64,000 nucleotides of DNA from an uncultured Lachnospiraceae bacterium (GCA_910585625.1 CAJUFQ010000011.1:1-64000), one strand, 5' to 3'. Counted from the stretch's first letter, positions 8,256 to 16,525 are shown. Translations and numbers: made by a program. Notes: generated by a model from the letters alone, not told the origin.

Positions 8256-8729
8256 TCACTGAAATATAGTGATATTCGCATCATTCAATACAAAATCATA
8301 ATAATTCAGATCTTCCCGGAATGTCCAGCCTACGCGCTTCCAGAAAGAATTCCCTACCTCGTTCTTCTTAAAGGCAATCAGGCATACCTTGTTGATATGC
8401 TCCTCTTGCAGGGCACGCATCGCGGAAACAGCCATCGACTTGCCAATTCCCTGCTGCCGGTAATCTTCCCGCACACATACATGGTAGAAACAGCCGCGCC
8501 TCCCGTCATGCCCGCAAAGGATGGCACCCACGATTTCTCCCTCTGCCTCCGCCACCATGCTGGTGGTAGGGTTTCGCCTAAGGAACCGTTCTATGCCTTC
8601 CCTGGAATCATCCATGCTGCGGATACCGAAGCCTTTGATTGTTCTCCAGAGACGGTACACTTCCTCGTAATCTTCTTCTGTCATCGCCCTCACAGACACC
8701 TGGACAATGCTTTTATCATTCATCTGCAT
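8256..8729 (-). CDS. GNAT-family N-acetyltransferase inside the arg operon
   Basis: The 157-residue protein is a single GNAT domain. The acetyl-CoA loop is VREDYRQQGIGKSMAV (R/Q-x-x-G-x-G/A type), preceded by VGAILCGHDGRRGCFYHVCV and followed by NEVGNSFWKRVGW. I choose the ATG at 8729 (MQMNDKS), seven bases from GGAAG; a longer frame to 8795 begins before this site. It sits between argC and argJ with 69 and 83 nt gaps, so it is probably co-transcribed. Short GNAT proteins in arginine operons can act as N-acetylglutamate synthase, but others have unrelated substrates; I cannot decide from sequence. Confidence 0.8.
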   Translation of the reverse strand: MQMNDKSIVQVSVRAMTEEDYEEVYRLWRTIKGFGIRSMDDSREGIERFLRRNPTTSMVAEAEGEIVGAILCGHDGRRGCFYHVCVREDYRQQGIGKSMAVSAMRALQEEHINKVCLIAFKKNEVGNSFWKRVGWTFREDLNYYDFVLNDANITIFQ

Positions 8730-8798
8730 CTCACTTCTTCCTATTCCTGCAATATCCCCCGCGTCACCCCTTTCCCGCTTTAGGGAAACCGACACGTA

Positions 8799-9866
8799 TT
8801 AAGGGAACATCGGCACAAGCTTCAGCCCTTCGTTTTCCGCGAAGCCAAACAGGATGTTCATATTCTGCACTGCCTGCCCTGCCGCCCCTTTTACAAGGTT
8901 GTCAATCGCCCCCATCATGACAATCCTGCCGGTGCGCGTATCTATTTTGAACCCAATATCCACAAAATTGCTGCCTTCTACCCATTTTGTCTCAGGGTAT
9001 ACGCCCTCATCCAAAACCCGCACAAAATACTCGTCCTGATAGTACTTATCATAAGCTGCCTTCACTTGCTTGTAATCCGGGTAGGCAAGCGTGCCATCCG
9101 CCTGCCTGACCTTCTTTAAGGACGCATATTCTGTTGCCAGTATCCCCCGGTTCATAGGCGCCAGATGCGGCGTGAAGCTGATTGTGACTGCCTCCCCTGC
9201 CGCATAGCCAAGCTGCTCCTCTATCTCCGGCGTATGGCGGTGCGTGGCCACGCCGTATGCTTTCATGTTCTCATTGACCTCGCAGAACAGGTTCGGCAAT
9301 TTCGCCCCCCTCCCTGCGCCTGAGGTTCCTGATTTCGCGTCCACAATCAAGCTATTCGGCTCAACCAGCCCTTCCTTCACCAATGGGTACGCCGTAAGGA
9401 TGGAACAGGTCGTGTAGCAGCCCGGATTCGCCACCAGCCTTGCCTGCCGCACTTTCTCACGGTTCACCTCGCACAGCCCATAGACCGCCTCCCCGATAAA
9501 CTGCGGGCTTTTATGTTCTATCTGGTACCATTTCTCATAAACGCCCACATCCTTGATGCGGTAATCTGCACTCAAATCTATGACCTTGGCATGCCGCAGA
9601 ATCTCCTCGTTCAGCACGCCTGCCAAATATCCCTGCGGCGTCGCTGTAAAGATGACGTCCACCTGCCTTGCCAGTTCCTCTATATTATCATCCAGGCAGG
9701 CATCCTCCACAATCTGGAACATGTTCCCATACACATCCGCATATTTCTCATCAATATAACTCCTGGAGCCATACCATCTGATTTCCACTTCCTTATGCCC
9801 AAGCAAAAGCCTCACAAGCTCTGCCCCGGCATATCCAGTTGCCCCGATAATCCCTGCCTTTATCAT
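8799..9866 (-). CDS. argC: N-acetyl-gamma-glutamyl-phosphate reductase
   Basis: It reduces N-acetylglutamyl phosphate to the semialdehyde with NADPH. The 355-residue protein has the N-terminal Rossmann motif GIIGATGYAGAELVRLL, the catalytic Cys in VANPGCYTTCSI, SGTSGAGRGAKL, and the His-containing YGVATHRHTPEIEEQL. AGAGG stands eight bases upstream of the ATG. It is first in the minus-strand arg operon and faces argG across 224 nt that hold promoter sequences and an ARG-box-like palindrome. Length and motifs match the type 1 ArgC family. Confidence 0.95.
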   Translation of the reverse strand: MIKAGIIGATGYAGAELVRLLLGHKEVEIRWYGSRSYIDEKYADVYGNMFQIVEDACLDDNIEELARQVDVIFTATPQGYLAGVLNEEILRHAKVIDLSADYRIKDVGVYEKWYQIEHKSPQFIGEAVYGLCEVNREKVRQARLVANPGCYTTCSILTAYPLVKEGLVEPNSLIVDAKSGTSGAGRGAKLPNLFCEVNENMKAYGVATHRHTPEIEEQLGYAAGEAVTISFTPHLAPMNRGILATEYASLKKVRQADGTLAYPDYKQVKAAYDKYYQDEYFVRVLDEGVYPETKWVEGSNFVDIGFKIDTRTGRIVMMGAIDNLVKGAAGQAVQNMNILFGFAENEGLKLVPMFP

Positions 9867-9929
9867 ATTGGATTCCTCTCTTTCTTCCCTAACTCATCTT
9901 TTCATGCTTTTACAGTTTTCTTTCGCACC

Positions 9930-9935
9930 ATTATA
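9930..9935 (-). promoter_or_regulatory. Probable -10 element of the argC operon
   Basis: A perfect TATAAT reads on the minus strand, about 65 bases before argC, in an AT-rich stretch. I do not see a convincing -35 at 16-18 bases, which would fit a promoter dependent on or overlapped by a regulator. The ARG-box-like palindrome lies about 47 bases further upstream. Confidence 0.5.
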
Positions 9936-9981
9936 ATATAGTATATCTTTCATTATCCGTAAAGACTTTTTTGAAACTTTT

Positions 9982-9997
9982 TTGCATAATTATGCAA
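9982..9997. promoter_or_regulatory. ARG-box-like perfect 16-bp palindrome
   Basis: TTGCATAATTATGCAA is a perfect palindrome in the argC-argG divergent region. ArgR/AhrC operators are AT-rich 18-bp dyads of the TGAAT-N4-ATTCA type; TGCAT-N4-ATGCA has the same layout. It is 20 bp upstream of the argG -35 element and upstream of the argC -10, so one site could control both directions. The regulator gene is not in this window. Confidence 0.6.
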
Positions 9998-10017
9998 TAT
10001 TTTTAATTTTTATGCGC

Positions 10018-10046
10018 TTGCCATTTCGGCGATTATGTTGTATATT
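10018..10046 (+). promoter_or_regulatory. argG promoter
   Basis: TTGCCA, a 17-base spacer and TATATT form a good sigma-A promoter, with 44 bases from the -10 to the argG start. The palindrome at 9982-9997 lies just upstream of the -35. Confidence 0.7.
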
Positions 10047-10090
10047 AGTAGTTAGTTCTGAAAACATATCTATAAACGGAGGAAAAAGTA

Positions 10091-11305
10091 ATGAAAGAAA
10101 AAGTAATTTTGGCTTATTCCGGCGGCCTTGACACCACCGCCATTATCCCATGGCTGAAGGAGAATTTCGACTATGACGTCGTCTGCTGCTGTATCGACTG
10201 CGGGCAGGAGGAAGAGCTGGACGGCCTTGAAGAGCGCGCGAAACTGTCGGGCGCCTCAAAACTTTACATCGAAGACATCACCGACGAATTTGCAGAAGAA
10301 TATATCCTTCCTTGCGTACAGGCAGGGGCCGTATATGAGAATAAATATCTCCTGGGAACTTCCATGGCACGCCCCGGAATCGCCAAACGCCTGGTGGAAA
10401 TCGCCCGCAAAGAGGGCGCTACCGCCATCTGCCATGGCGCCACCGGCAAGGGCAATGACCAGATTCGTTTTGAACTGGGCATCAAGGCTCTGGCTCCCGA
10501 CCTGAAAATCATTGCTGCCTGGAGAAGCGACAAATGGGACATGCAGTCACGCGAAGAAGAAATCGCATACTGCAAAGCCCACGGCATCGACCTTCCATTC
10601 TCTGCTGACAGCAGCTACAGCCGTGACCGGAACTTATGGCATATCAGCCATGAAGGGTTGGAACTGGAGGATCCATCCTGCGAACCGAATTATGACCATC
10701 TTCTGGTACTGGGCGTATCCCCGGAGAAAGCTCCTGAGGAAGGCGAGTATGTCACCATGACCTTTGAGGCGGGCGTGCCTAAGACCATTAACGGCAAAGA
10801 AATGAAGGTAGCTGACATTATCCGCGAGCTGAACCGCCTGGGCGGCAAGCATGGAATCGGCATCGTCGATATCGTGGAAAACCGTGTTGTGGGCATGAAA
10901 TCTCGTGGCGTTTATGAGACTCCCGGCGGAACCATCCTCATGGAAGCACAGCAGCAGCTGGAAGAATTGGTGTTAGACCGTGCGACTATGGATGTGAAGA
11001 AAGATATGGCCAACAAAATGGCTCAGATTGTTTACGAAGGCAAATGGTTCACTCCGCTGCGTGAAGCCGTGCAGGCTTTCGTGACATCCACACAGAAGTA
11101 TGTGACTGGAGAAGTCAGGTTTAAGCTCTACAAAGGAAACATCATTAAGGCCGGAACTACTTCCCCCTACTCACTCTACAGCGAATCCCTGGCAAGCTTC
11201 ACGACTGGTGATTTATACGACCACCACGACGCAGAAGGCTTCATCACCTTATTTGGGCTTCCGTTAAAAGTCCGTGCCATGAAAATGGCTGAGCTGGAAA
11301 AATAA
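10091..11305 (+). CDS. argG: Argininosuccinate synthase
   Basis: It joins citrulline and aspartate with ATP to make argininosuccinate, the penultimate arginine step. The 404-residue protein has the ATP-pyrophosphatase loop AYSGGLDTTAIIPWL at the N-terminus, CHGATGKGNDQIRFELG, and DSSYSRDRNLWHISHEG with EDPSCEPN. GGAGGA lies just upstream of the ATG. It is alone on the plus strand, divergent from argC, and ends in a strong terminator; argH is not adjacent. Length and motifs are typical of the type 1 enzyme. Confidence 0.97.
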   Translation: MKEKVILAYSGGLDTTAIIPWLKENFDYDVVCCCIDCGQEEELDGLEERAKLSGASKLYIEDITDEFAEEYILPCVQAGAVYENKYLLGTSMARPGIAKRLVEIARKEGATAICHGATGKGNDQIRFELGIKALAPDLKIIAAWRSDKWDMQSREEEIAYCKAHGIDLPFSADSSYSRDRNLWHISHEGLELEDPSCEPNYDHLLVLGVSPEKAPEEGEYVTMTFEAGVPKTINGKEMKVADIIRELNRLGGKHGIGIVDIVENRVVGMKSRGVYETPGGTILMEAQQQLEELVLDRATMDVKKDMANKMAQIVYEGKWFTPLREAVQAFVTSTQKYVTGEVRFKLYKGNIIKAGTTSPYSLYSESLASFTTGDLYDHHDAEGFITLFGLPLKVRAMKMAELEK

Positions 11306-11323
11306 TTCCACAGCGTAAAACCG

Positions 11324-11370
11324 AAAAATACCAGATACAGACGTTTCTCCTGTCCGTATCTGGTATTTTT
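11324..11370. terminator. Bidirectional terminator between argG and the MORN lipoprotein gene
   Basis: A perfect 15-bp stem (11324-11338 with 11356-11370) has A5 on its left and T5 on its right. It ends argG and overlaps the stop codon of the converging lipoprotein gene, so it can serve both. Confidence 0.85.
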
Positions 11371-12320
11371 CAATAGAAATGCTTCACGCCCTTCGTAACA
11401 TCCTCAGCATACACCATGCTGCAGCTTTTCAGCACGCCGTCCTTATTGTACAAGAACGCAATGGCAAGATGCGGCTCTTCTGGCACTTCAAAATTATTCG
11501 CCTCAAGCTCCTCGTCCGGAATCGTCACATATTTTCCCTTTTTCAGCTTATATTTGCCTTGCACAGCCGTGCCGTCCTCCAGCTTGTCTTTTATCTTATA
11601 TGTGCCGTAGAACAGGCCGTTCCTGACTTTGAATTTCTTGTCCGTATCAGCTTTCTCCCCATGGGCAGTCAGCTGACGCCCTTTCCCATTAGGCGCGTCT
11701 TTTTTCCATTGCCCGCGGTATACTTCCCGGTAGAGGCTGCCGTCTTCTGTGTTACTGCTGACGTAATACCATGTTCCTTTGCCTTCTCTTTGCCCCTTCT
11801 TATAGTCGCCGTAGTACCACTGCTTGCAGCTACATTCCTTGAATGTATAAAAGCCGATTCCTTTGCCGCTGTCCCCACCATCCGGAAAATAGATATAATG
11901 CTCCCCATTCCTTACAGACGCAGAGAGCGTCTTTGCCTCTTCACTAAGCTGGAGGTCATGCAACGCCTGGGCGTCGTCTGTCTCTATGGCTTCTATAGCG
12001 GCTTCCATAAGCGGGCGGTATAGATTGTCTTTCGCGATTTCCTGATTGGATTCCTTCGTACTTTCCATTCCTGCCTTATCTGTTGTTTCCTGACTGGCTT
12101 CTTTCGTACTATCCTCTGATTCTTTCTCTTTTGGAGTCTGCCGCGATTCCTGGACGGAGGCTTTGACCGTCTCGCCGGAACCGTTGCTTTCTGCATCGTA
12201 TTCTGCCTGCTGCTGTGTTTCTTTTGCAGCTTCTGTCTGCTTCTCTGTGGTACAACCGGTAAAAATCACCGCAAACGCCAGCAAGACGCCTGCCAAAGCA
12301 ATTCTGCCCTGTCGTTCCAT
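11370..12320 (-). CDS. Lipoprotein with MORN-like repeats
   Basis: The 316-residue protein starts at ATG 12320 (MERQGRIAL) behind GGAGG. A lipobox FAVIFTGC places it on the outer face of the membrane. A ~90-residue Ser/Thr/Glu/Gln-rich linker with KE(A/S)-type repeats follows, then MORN-type motifs (WYYGDYKKGQREGKGTWYY and YRGQWKKDAPNGKGR) and a small C-terminal domain. MORN repeats bind lipid or protein surfaces in other systems; no specific role can be named. It is third in a possible glnS-DUF2225-lipoprotein unit, 37 nt after the DUF2225 gene. The stop codon sits in a terminator stem. Confidence 0.75.
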   Translation of the reverse strand: MERQGRIALAGVLLAFAVIFTGCTTEKQTEAAKETQQQAEYDAESNGSGETVKASVQESRQTPKEKESEDSTKEASQETTDKAGMESTKESNQEIAKDNLYRPLMEAAIEAIETDDAQALHDLQLSEEAKTLSASVRNGEHYIYFPDGGDSGKGIGFYTFKECSCKQWYYGDYKKGQREGKGTWYYVSSNTEDGSLYREVYRGQWKKDAPNGKGRQLTAHGEKADTDKKFKVRNGLFYGTYKIKDKLEDGTAVQGKYKLKKGKYVTIPDEELEANNFEVPEEPHLAIAFLYNKDGVLKSCSMVYAEDVTKGVKHFY

Positions 12321-12357
12321 GATGATGCCTCCAATCATTCCATCCTATTATTAAATT

Positions 12358-13206
12358 TTATTTCCTGAGTTCCGCGATAATGTCTTCTTTCAGTTCCAAT
12401 GCCATATCCTTCATGCGCCGGCTTGCAGAAGGAGCCGTCAGCACGCTTGCCAGGAATTTTGAGGCAATCTCATATTTCTTAAAATGGTAAGCCATATACG
12501 CCAGGATATAATCAACCGTACTCTGCTCCATGCCGCACATTGGGAACATTTCCTCGGAGATAGCTTTCAGGAAACCGTCAAATGCCTGCTGATAGAATTC
12601 TTCCTCTTCTTTCTGGCATTCTGCTTTCGCCGCTTTCTCCTCCGGCGTATTCTCCGACATTGTCTCAGCCTTGCCGCGCAAAAGCCATGCAATCTTCAGA
12701 CATGTGTACGCTTTCTCACTGTCCTTGCCCTTCTTCACAACAGTGTTGACCAGCGATAATTTATAACGGTCAATGACCTCGTCATAAGTGTAGGTCGCAT
12801 TTTCCGGCTTATCGTCCGGACGGAAATTGCTTGAAATCTGTTCCTTAATCAGTTTAACCTGGGTGGGGGTAAGATGCTCATAAAAACGGTTCATAGCCGT
12901 GTAACCGCACGCCGGACAGGAAGTGATGTCGTATTTCAATGTATCAATGTACTGAAACCTCGGCCTCAGGTCACGATCCGGCTCCAAACGCTTAACCCTC
13001 CCGCTTTTGATGACTTTCGTCTTAAACACATGGTCACATACCTTACAATGCACCGTCTTCTCTAACAGGAAATCCGACTCTGCCGGAATCTTCTCCTCCG
13101 CGCTTGCCTGATTCCCCTTTTTCTCGTCTTTTTTCTCATCCTCAAATATCTGCATGGACTCTGTGGATTTCAGACCAAACTTTTCCAATCCTGAAAATAA
13201 ATTCAT
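12358..13206 (-). CDS. DUF2225 family protein
   Basis: The 282-residue protein matches the DUF2225 layout: an N-terminal zinc-ribbon-like pair CKVCDHVF and CPACGYTAM (residues ~56-100), then a long alpha-helical domain that looks TPR-like (YTCLKIAWLLRGKAE, FYQQAFDGFLKAI, FKKYEIASKFLASVL). No signal or membrane segment is seen, so it is cytosolic. The function of the family is unknown. It lies 22 nt after glnS with AGGAGG nine bases before its ATG, so the two are likely co-transcribed. Confidence 0.85.
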   Translation of the reverse strand: MNLFSGLEKFGLKSTESMQIFEDEKKDEKKGNQASAEEKIPAESDFLLEKTVHCKVCDHVFKTKVIKSGRVKRLEPDRDLRPRFQYIDTLKYDITSCPACGYTAMNRFYEHLTPTQVKLIKEQISSNFRPDDKPENATYTYDEVIDRYKLSLVNTVVKKGKDSEKAYTCLKIAWLLRGKAETMSENTPEEKAAKAECQKEEEEFYQQAFDGFLKAISEEMFPMCGMEQSTVDYILAYMAYHFKKYEIASKFLASVLTAPSASRRMKDMALELKEDIIAELRK

Positions 13207-13228
13207 TGCACTAATCCTCCTCTTCGTG

Positions 13229-14905
13229 CTACTGGTTCTGTGTTGGCAGCTTATAAGAACTCTTCAAAGATACAATCCTGTTAAACACCAGTGCATCCGG
13301 CCTGGAATCTTTAGAGTCTGCACAGAAAAATCCCTGTCTTACAAACTGATAGCTATCATAGGGTTCGGCCTCCGCCAAGGCAGGCTCTATATAACAATCT
13401 TTTAATATGCTGAGCGAATCCGGATTAAGGTTCAGGCTTCCGTCTTCCTTGTTATAAACGCCTTTTTCCTCATCCACCAAGTTTTCATACAGACGGACTT
13501 CGCATTTTTTCGCAAAGGACGCCGGAACCCAGTGAATCGTTCCCTTTACCTTACGCCCGGTGAACCCGCTTCCTGCTTTTGTCTCGGGGTCATAGGTACA
13601 ATGGACTTCCACCACATTTCCTGACTCGTCTTTGACAAAGCTCTCACATTTCACAAAGTACGCGTGCATAAGGCGCACTTCATTCCCGGGAAACAGCCGG
13701 AAGTATTTCCTCGGCGGTTCCTCCATAAAATCTTCACGTTCAATGTACAGTTCCCGGCAGAAAGGTATCTTACGGCTGCCAAGCGCCTCATTCTCCAGGT
13801 TGTTCGCCGCATCCAGATACTCCACTTCCCCTTCCGGGTAATTGTCGATAACCAGTTTGATGGGATTCAGCACCGCCATCATCCGAGGACGCTTTAATTT
13901 CAAATCCTCCCGGATGCAGTACTCCAGCATCGCATAATCTACCGAACTGTTCGCTTTCGACACGCCGCAAAGCTCCACAAAACGCTGGATAGACTCTGGC
14001 GTAAATCCGCGCCGGCGCAGCGCGGCAATGGAAACCAGCCGCGGATCGTCCCAGCCGTCCACAATCTTATCTTCCACCAGCTTCTTAATATAACGCTTGC
14101 CTGTCACGACATTCGTAAGGTAAAGCTTGGCAAATTCAATCTGCTTCGGCGGGTTCTCATATTCCAGCTCCCGGACTACCCAGTCGTATAACGGCCGATG
14201 GTCTTCAAATTCCAGTGTACAGATGGAATGGGTAATCCCCTCAATAGCGTCTTCAATCGGATGCGCAAAGTCATACATCGGATAGATACACCATTTGTCG
14301 CCCGTATTGTGGTGGGTCATATGCGCCACCCGGTAGAGGATTGGATCTCTCATATTGATATTCGGGGAAGCCATATCAATCCTTGCGCGGAGTACCATGG
14401 CGCCATCTTCGTATTTCCCCTCTTTCATATTCTGGAAAAGCGCAAGGTTCTCCTCTATGCTCCTTGCCGCTCCCGGATCTTCTTTGCCAGGCTCCGTAAG
14501 AGTCCCCCGGTATTCCCTAATTTGGTCTGCATTTAAATCCGATACATAAGCTTTGCCTTTCTTAATCAGTTTAACGGCGGCTTCATACATTTCGTCAAAA
14601 TAATCTGAGGCAAAAAACAGCCTGTCTTCCCAGTCCGCTCCCAGCCATCTGATGTCCTCTTTGATAGAATCCACAAACTCCGCCCGCTCTTTGGTGGGGT
14701 TCGTGTCGTCAAAACGCATATTGAACTTGCCTCCATACTCCTGAGCGAGCCCATAATTGAGCAAAATGGATTTTGCATGTCCAATGTGGAGATAACCATT
14801 CGGCTCCGGTGGAAAACGCGTTCTTACCGTCTCACAATGTCCTTCTTTCATATCTTCCTCAATTATCTGCTCAATAAAATTCTTGGAAATCACTTCGTTT
14901 TCCAT
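13229..14905 (-). CDS. glnS: Glutaminyl-tRNA synthetase
   Basis: The 558-residue class I synthetase charges tRNA-Gln with glutamine. FPPEPNGYLHIGHAKS holds the HIGH motif, followed by NMRFDDTNPTKE, and WDDPRLVSIAALRRRGF and the C-terminal anticodon-binding beta barrels are present. The second class I motif, usually MSKRKL-like, reads VVTGKRYIKK here. The catalytic lysine region is kept but the Ser is replaced by Gly. AGGAGG precedes the ATG. Its presence means this organism has the direct route to Gln-tRNA, alone or beside GatCAB. It appears to lead a unit with DUF2225. A palindromic element lies immediately upstream. Confidence 0.95.
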   Translation of the reverse strand: MENEVISKNFIEQIIEEDMKEGHCETVRTRFPPEPNGYLHIGHAKSILLNYGLAQEYGGKFNMRFDDTNPTKERAEFVDSIKEDIRWLGADWEDRLFFASDYFDEMYEAAVKLIKKGKAYVSDLNADQIREYRGTLTEPGKEDPGAARSIEENLALFQNMKEGKYEDGAMVLRARIDMASPNINMRDPILYRVAHMTHHNTGDKWCIYPMYDFAHPIEDAIEGITHSICTLEFEDHRPLYDWVVRELEYENPPKQIEFAKLYLTNVVTGKRYIKKLVEDKIVDGWDDPRLVSIAALRRRGFTPESIQRFVELCGVSKANSSVDYAMLEYCIREDLKLKRPRMMAVLNPIKLVIDNYPEGEVEYLDAANNLENEALGSRKIPFCRELYIEREDFMEEPPRKYFRLFPGNEVRLMHAYFVKCESFVKDESGNVVEVHCTYDPETKAGSGFTGRKVKGTIHWVPASFAKKCEVRLYENLVDEEKGVYNKEDGSLNLNPDSLSILKDCYIEPALAEAEPYDSYQFVRQGFFCADSKDSRPDALVFNRIVSLKSSYKLPTQNQ

Positions 14906-14948
14906 CTGTAATCCTCCTGGCTGTACGTATTGTAAAATTGTGCAAAGC

Positions 14949-15141
14949 GAGGCTGTCGCACTAACATAAATTACAAGGCATAGATTTGCTCAAAAGGTTT
15001 ACATAGCAAAGTAATGCAAACAACATGCACAAAAATCATCTTGGAAAGCTAGCTTCCCAGAGTGATTTTCGTGCATTCTGTCTTTGCCGCATTGGCGGCA
15101 AGACCTTTTGAACGAGTAAATATATTCGTGCGACAGTCCCC
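14949..15141. repeat. 193-bp MITE-like nested palindromic element
   Basis: The ends match as inverted repeats: CTGTCGCAC (14953-14961) pairs with GTGCGACAG (15128-15136). Inside, CAAAAGGT (14991-14998) pairs with ACCTTTTG (15103-15110), and 15026-15038 pairs with 15063-15075 with one mismatch; AGCTAGCT marks the centre. The right end recurs inverted at 38636-38682. It encodes no protein and fills most of the gap between glnS and the rhomboid-like gene. No target-site duplication is obvious. Confidence 0.75.
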
Positions 15142-15217
15142 TTCTTACATTCAATCCTTTTCCGTATACTTCAATATTATAAATTCTAAACGCCCATTTG
15201 TCAATTACAGACTGGGC

Positions 15218-16057
15218 TCAGCTGCGCCTGATATGCTGGTGTGTGAAAAGATGATCCTGGCAATACTCAAAATTGCCCTCACATTTCGAACAGAAACGGA
15301 ACTGCAGATTGTCCCCATCCTTTTCCGTCCTCCCACAGATTGCGCATTTATGCTTGGCAATGCCCTGCGCCTGCCGCATCTGCTGCCGGTAAACCTGTTT
15401 CCTGCGAATCTCATGGGGGGATATCCTGCGGTAATTCCTGGTGCTGAAAAAGAAAATCAGGAAATTCATCACAGAGGCAATGATTGCCACCCTTCCTGCC
15501 CAGTTGCTGACGATAAACATGAATACCATCCAGACCGCATCGACAATCCCCATCCATTTCGCCTTAAAGGGTATGATAAAATACAACCGGAACTCTGAAT
15601 TGGGGTAAATCACGGCAAAAGCCATAAACAGCGACATCGTAACATACTGCGTACTGAAATAATATCCAATTCCCGTTACCGGGATCCTCGCTACCAGATA
15701 ATAAATGAGGTACAGAATGAACGCGCCTAAAACGGAACACAAAAGCCCGCCAATCAGATAAACATTATATCGGAACGTACCGATTGCCTGCTCAATGGAT
15801 GTACCTATGAAATAATAGCAGGATAAGAAAAAAACCAAAAACAGGATATTGACGGACGGCGGAATCAGCAGCCACGACACAATCCTCCACACCTGCCCCT
15901 GCAGTATCAGATAAGGCTCCAATGTCAGAAGCCTCTGCGCCTCCGGCATCGTATATTGAATAATGAACCCAAGTACCCAGGCTCCAATCAACCAGAAAGT
16001 CAAGTTCGGAACTGCGAATCTGCCAAACTTCCGCTCCATTTTATTCAGAAAATTCAT
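15218..16057 (-). CDS. Rhomboid-like membrane protein lacking catalytic residues, with zinc-finger tail
   Basis: About six hydrophobic segments fill residues ~20-205, with rhomboid-like features (FWLIGAWVLGFIIQY, VWRIVSWLLIPP, IPFKAKWMGIVDAVW). The GxSG serine motif expected before the KAKW-type segment is absent (STQYVTMSLFMAF), and the last helix has Arg where rhomboid proteases have the catalytic His (NWAGRVAIIASV). It should therefore be a pseudoprotease. After a basic stretch, the C-terminus carries CAICGRTEKDG and CSKCEGNFEYCQDHLFTH, a likely cytosolic zinc site. I start at ATG 16057 (MNFLNKM) after GAGGTG; 279 residues. Function unknown. Confidence 0.65.
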   Translation of the reverse strand: MNFLNKMERKFGRFAVPNLTFWLIGAWVLGFIIQYTMPEAQRLLTLEPYLILQGQVWRIVSWLLIPPSVNILFLVFFLSCYYFIGTSIEQAIGTFRYNVYLIGGLLCSVLGAFILYLIYYLVARIPVTGIGYYFSTQYVTMSLFMAFAVIYPNSEFRLYFIIPFKAKWMGIVDAVWMVFMFIVSNWAGRVAIIASVMNFLIFFFSTRNYRRISPHEIRRKQVYRQQMRQAQGIAKHKCAICGRTEKDGDNLQFRFCSKCEGNFEYCQDHLFTHQHIRRS

Positions 16058-16141
16058 AACGCACCTCACTCATTTTTGTTAGCTTTCATTATAAATTTTC
16101 TGGAAAGGTTTGTCAACGAATGGCGTAATTTTCATAAAACT

Positions 16142-16525
16142 TTATTTTTCCATATCTTCATCCCAGCCTTCCCGGCCAGCTTCCATGTCTTCTTCCCAGC
16201 CTTCCCGGCCAGCTTCCATATCTTCTTGCCATCCCTCTCTGTTATTTCCCATCGACGCTTCCCAGTCGCTGAATGTCTGGTAATGCCTGCGTTCTCCTGC
16301 GCCAAGAGGCATAGGCCTGGGAGACACCGGAATGCACAGCTCTTCCCCAATCTGCAGATTATAGACATCCACAAAAGGATTGGCAAAGATTAGCTGCCCC
16401 ACGCTCACATGATAAAATTTCCCAAGCTCGTACAGAGTGTCTCCCTGCTGTATCACATGTATGATGCCCCCGCACGGCCCGCCCGGATAGACCGATCCAA
16501 TCGGGATAGGTATGATTCTTGCCAT
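16142..16525 (-). CDS. LysM-domain protein with tandem 11-residue acidic repeats
   Basis: The 127-residue protein starts at MARIIPIPIG (ATG 16525, GGAGAG upstream). Residues ~20-70 are one LysM domain (IIHVIQQGDTLYELGKFYHV ... IGEELCIPV), the peptidoglycan- or chitin-binding fold also common in spore-coat proteins. There is no signal peptide, so it could be a spore-coat or cytosolic protein, or leave by another route. The last ~33 residues are three copies of an REGWEEDMEAG-like unit, encoded by a 33-bp repeat. It stands alone, divergent from the large activase-like gene, with a TATAAT on the minus strand at 16568-16573. Confidence 0.8.
   Translation of the reverse strand: MARIIPIPIGSVYPGGPCGGIIHVIQQGDTLYELGKFYHVSVGQLIFANPFVDVYNLQIGEELCIPVSPRPMPLGAGERRHYQTFSDWEASMGNNREGWQEDMEAGREGWEEDMEAGREGWDEDMEK
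16148..16246. repeat. 33-bp tandem repeat, three copies, in the LysM gene
   Basis: Units 16148-16180 and 16181-16213 are almost identical; 16214-16246 has diverged in its second half. The unit is an exact number of codons, so copy number can change without frameshift. Confidence 0.85.

Noticed and set aside
7618..8262. 214-codon plus-strand frame opposite argJ
   Set aside because: Shadow of a GC-rich conserved gene; Cys/His-rich composition without motifs or a start signal.
14906..15217. T-box or other aminoacyl-tRNA-synthetase leader upstream of glnS
   Set aside because: I found no T-box sequence or specifier stem; the gap is explained by the palindromic element.
16148..16246. CRISPR-like array
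   Set aside because: Contiguous 33-bp repeats without spacers, in frame within a gene; a coding tandem repeat.
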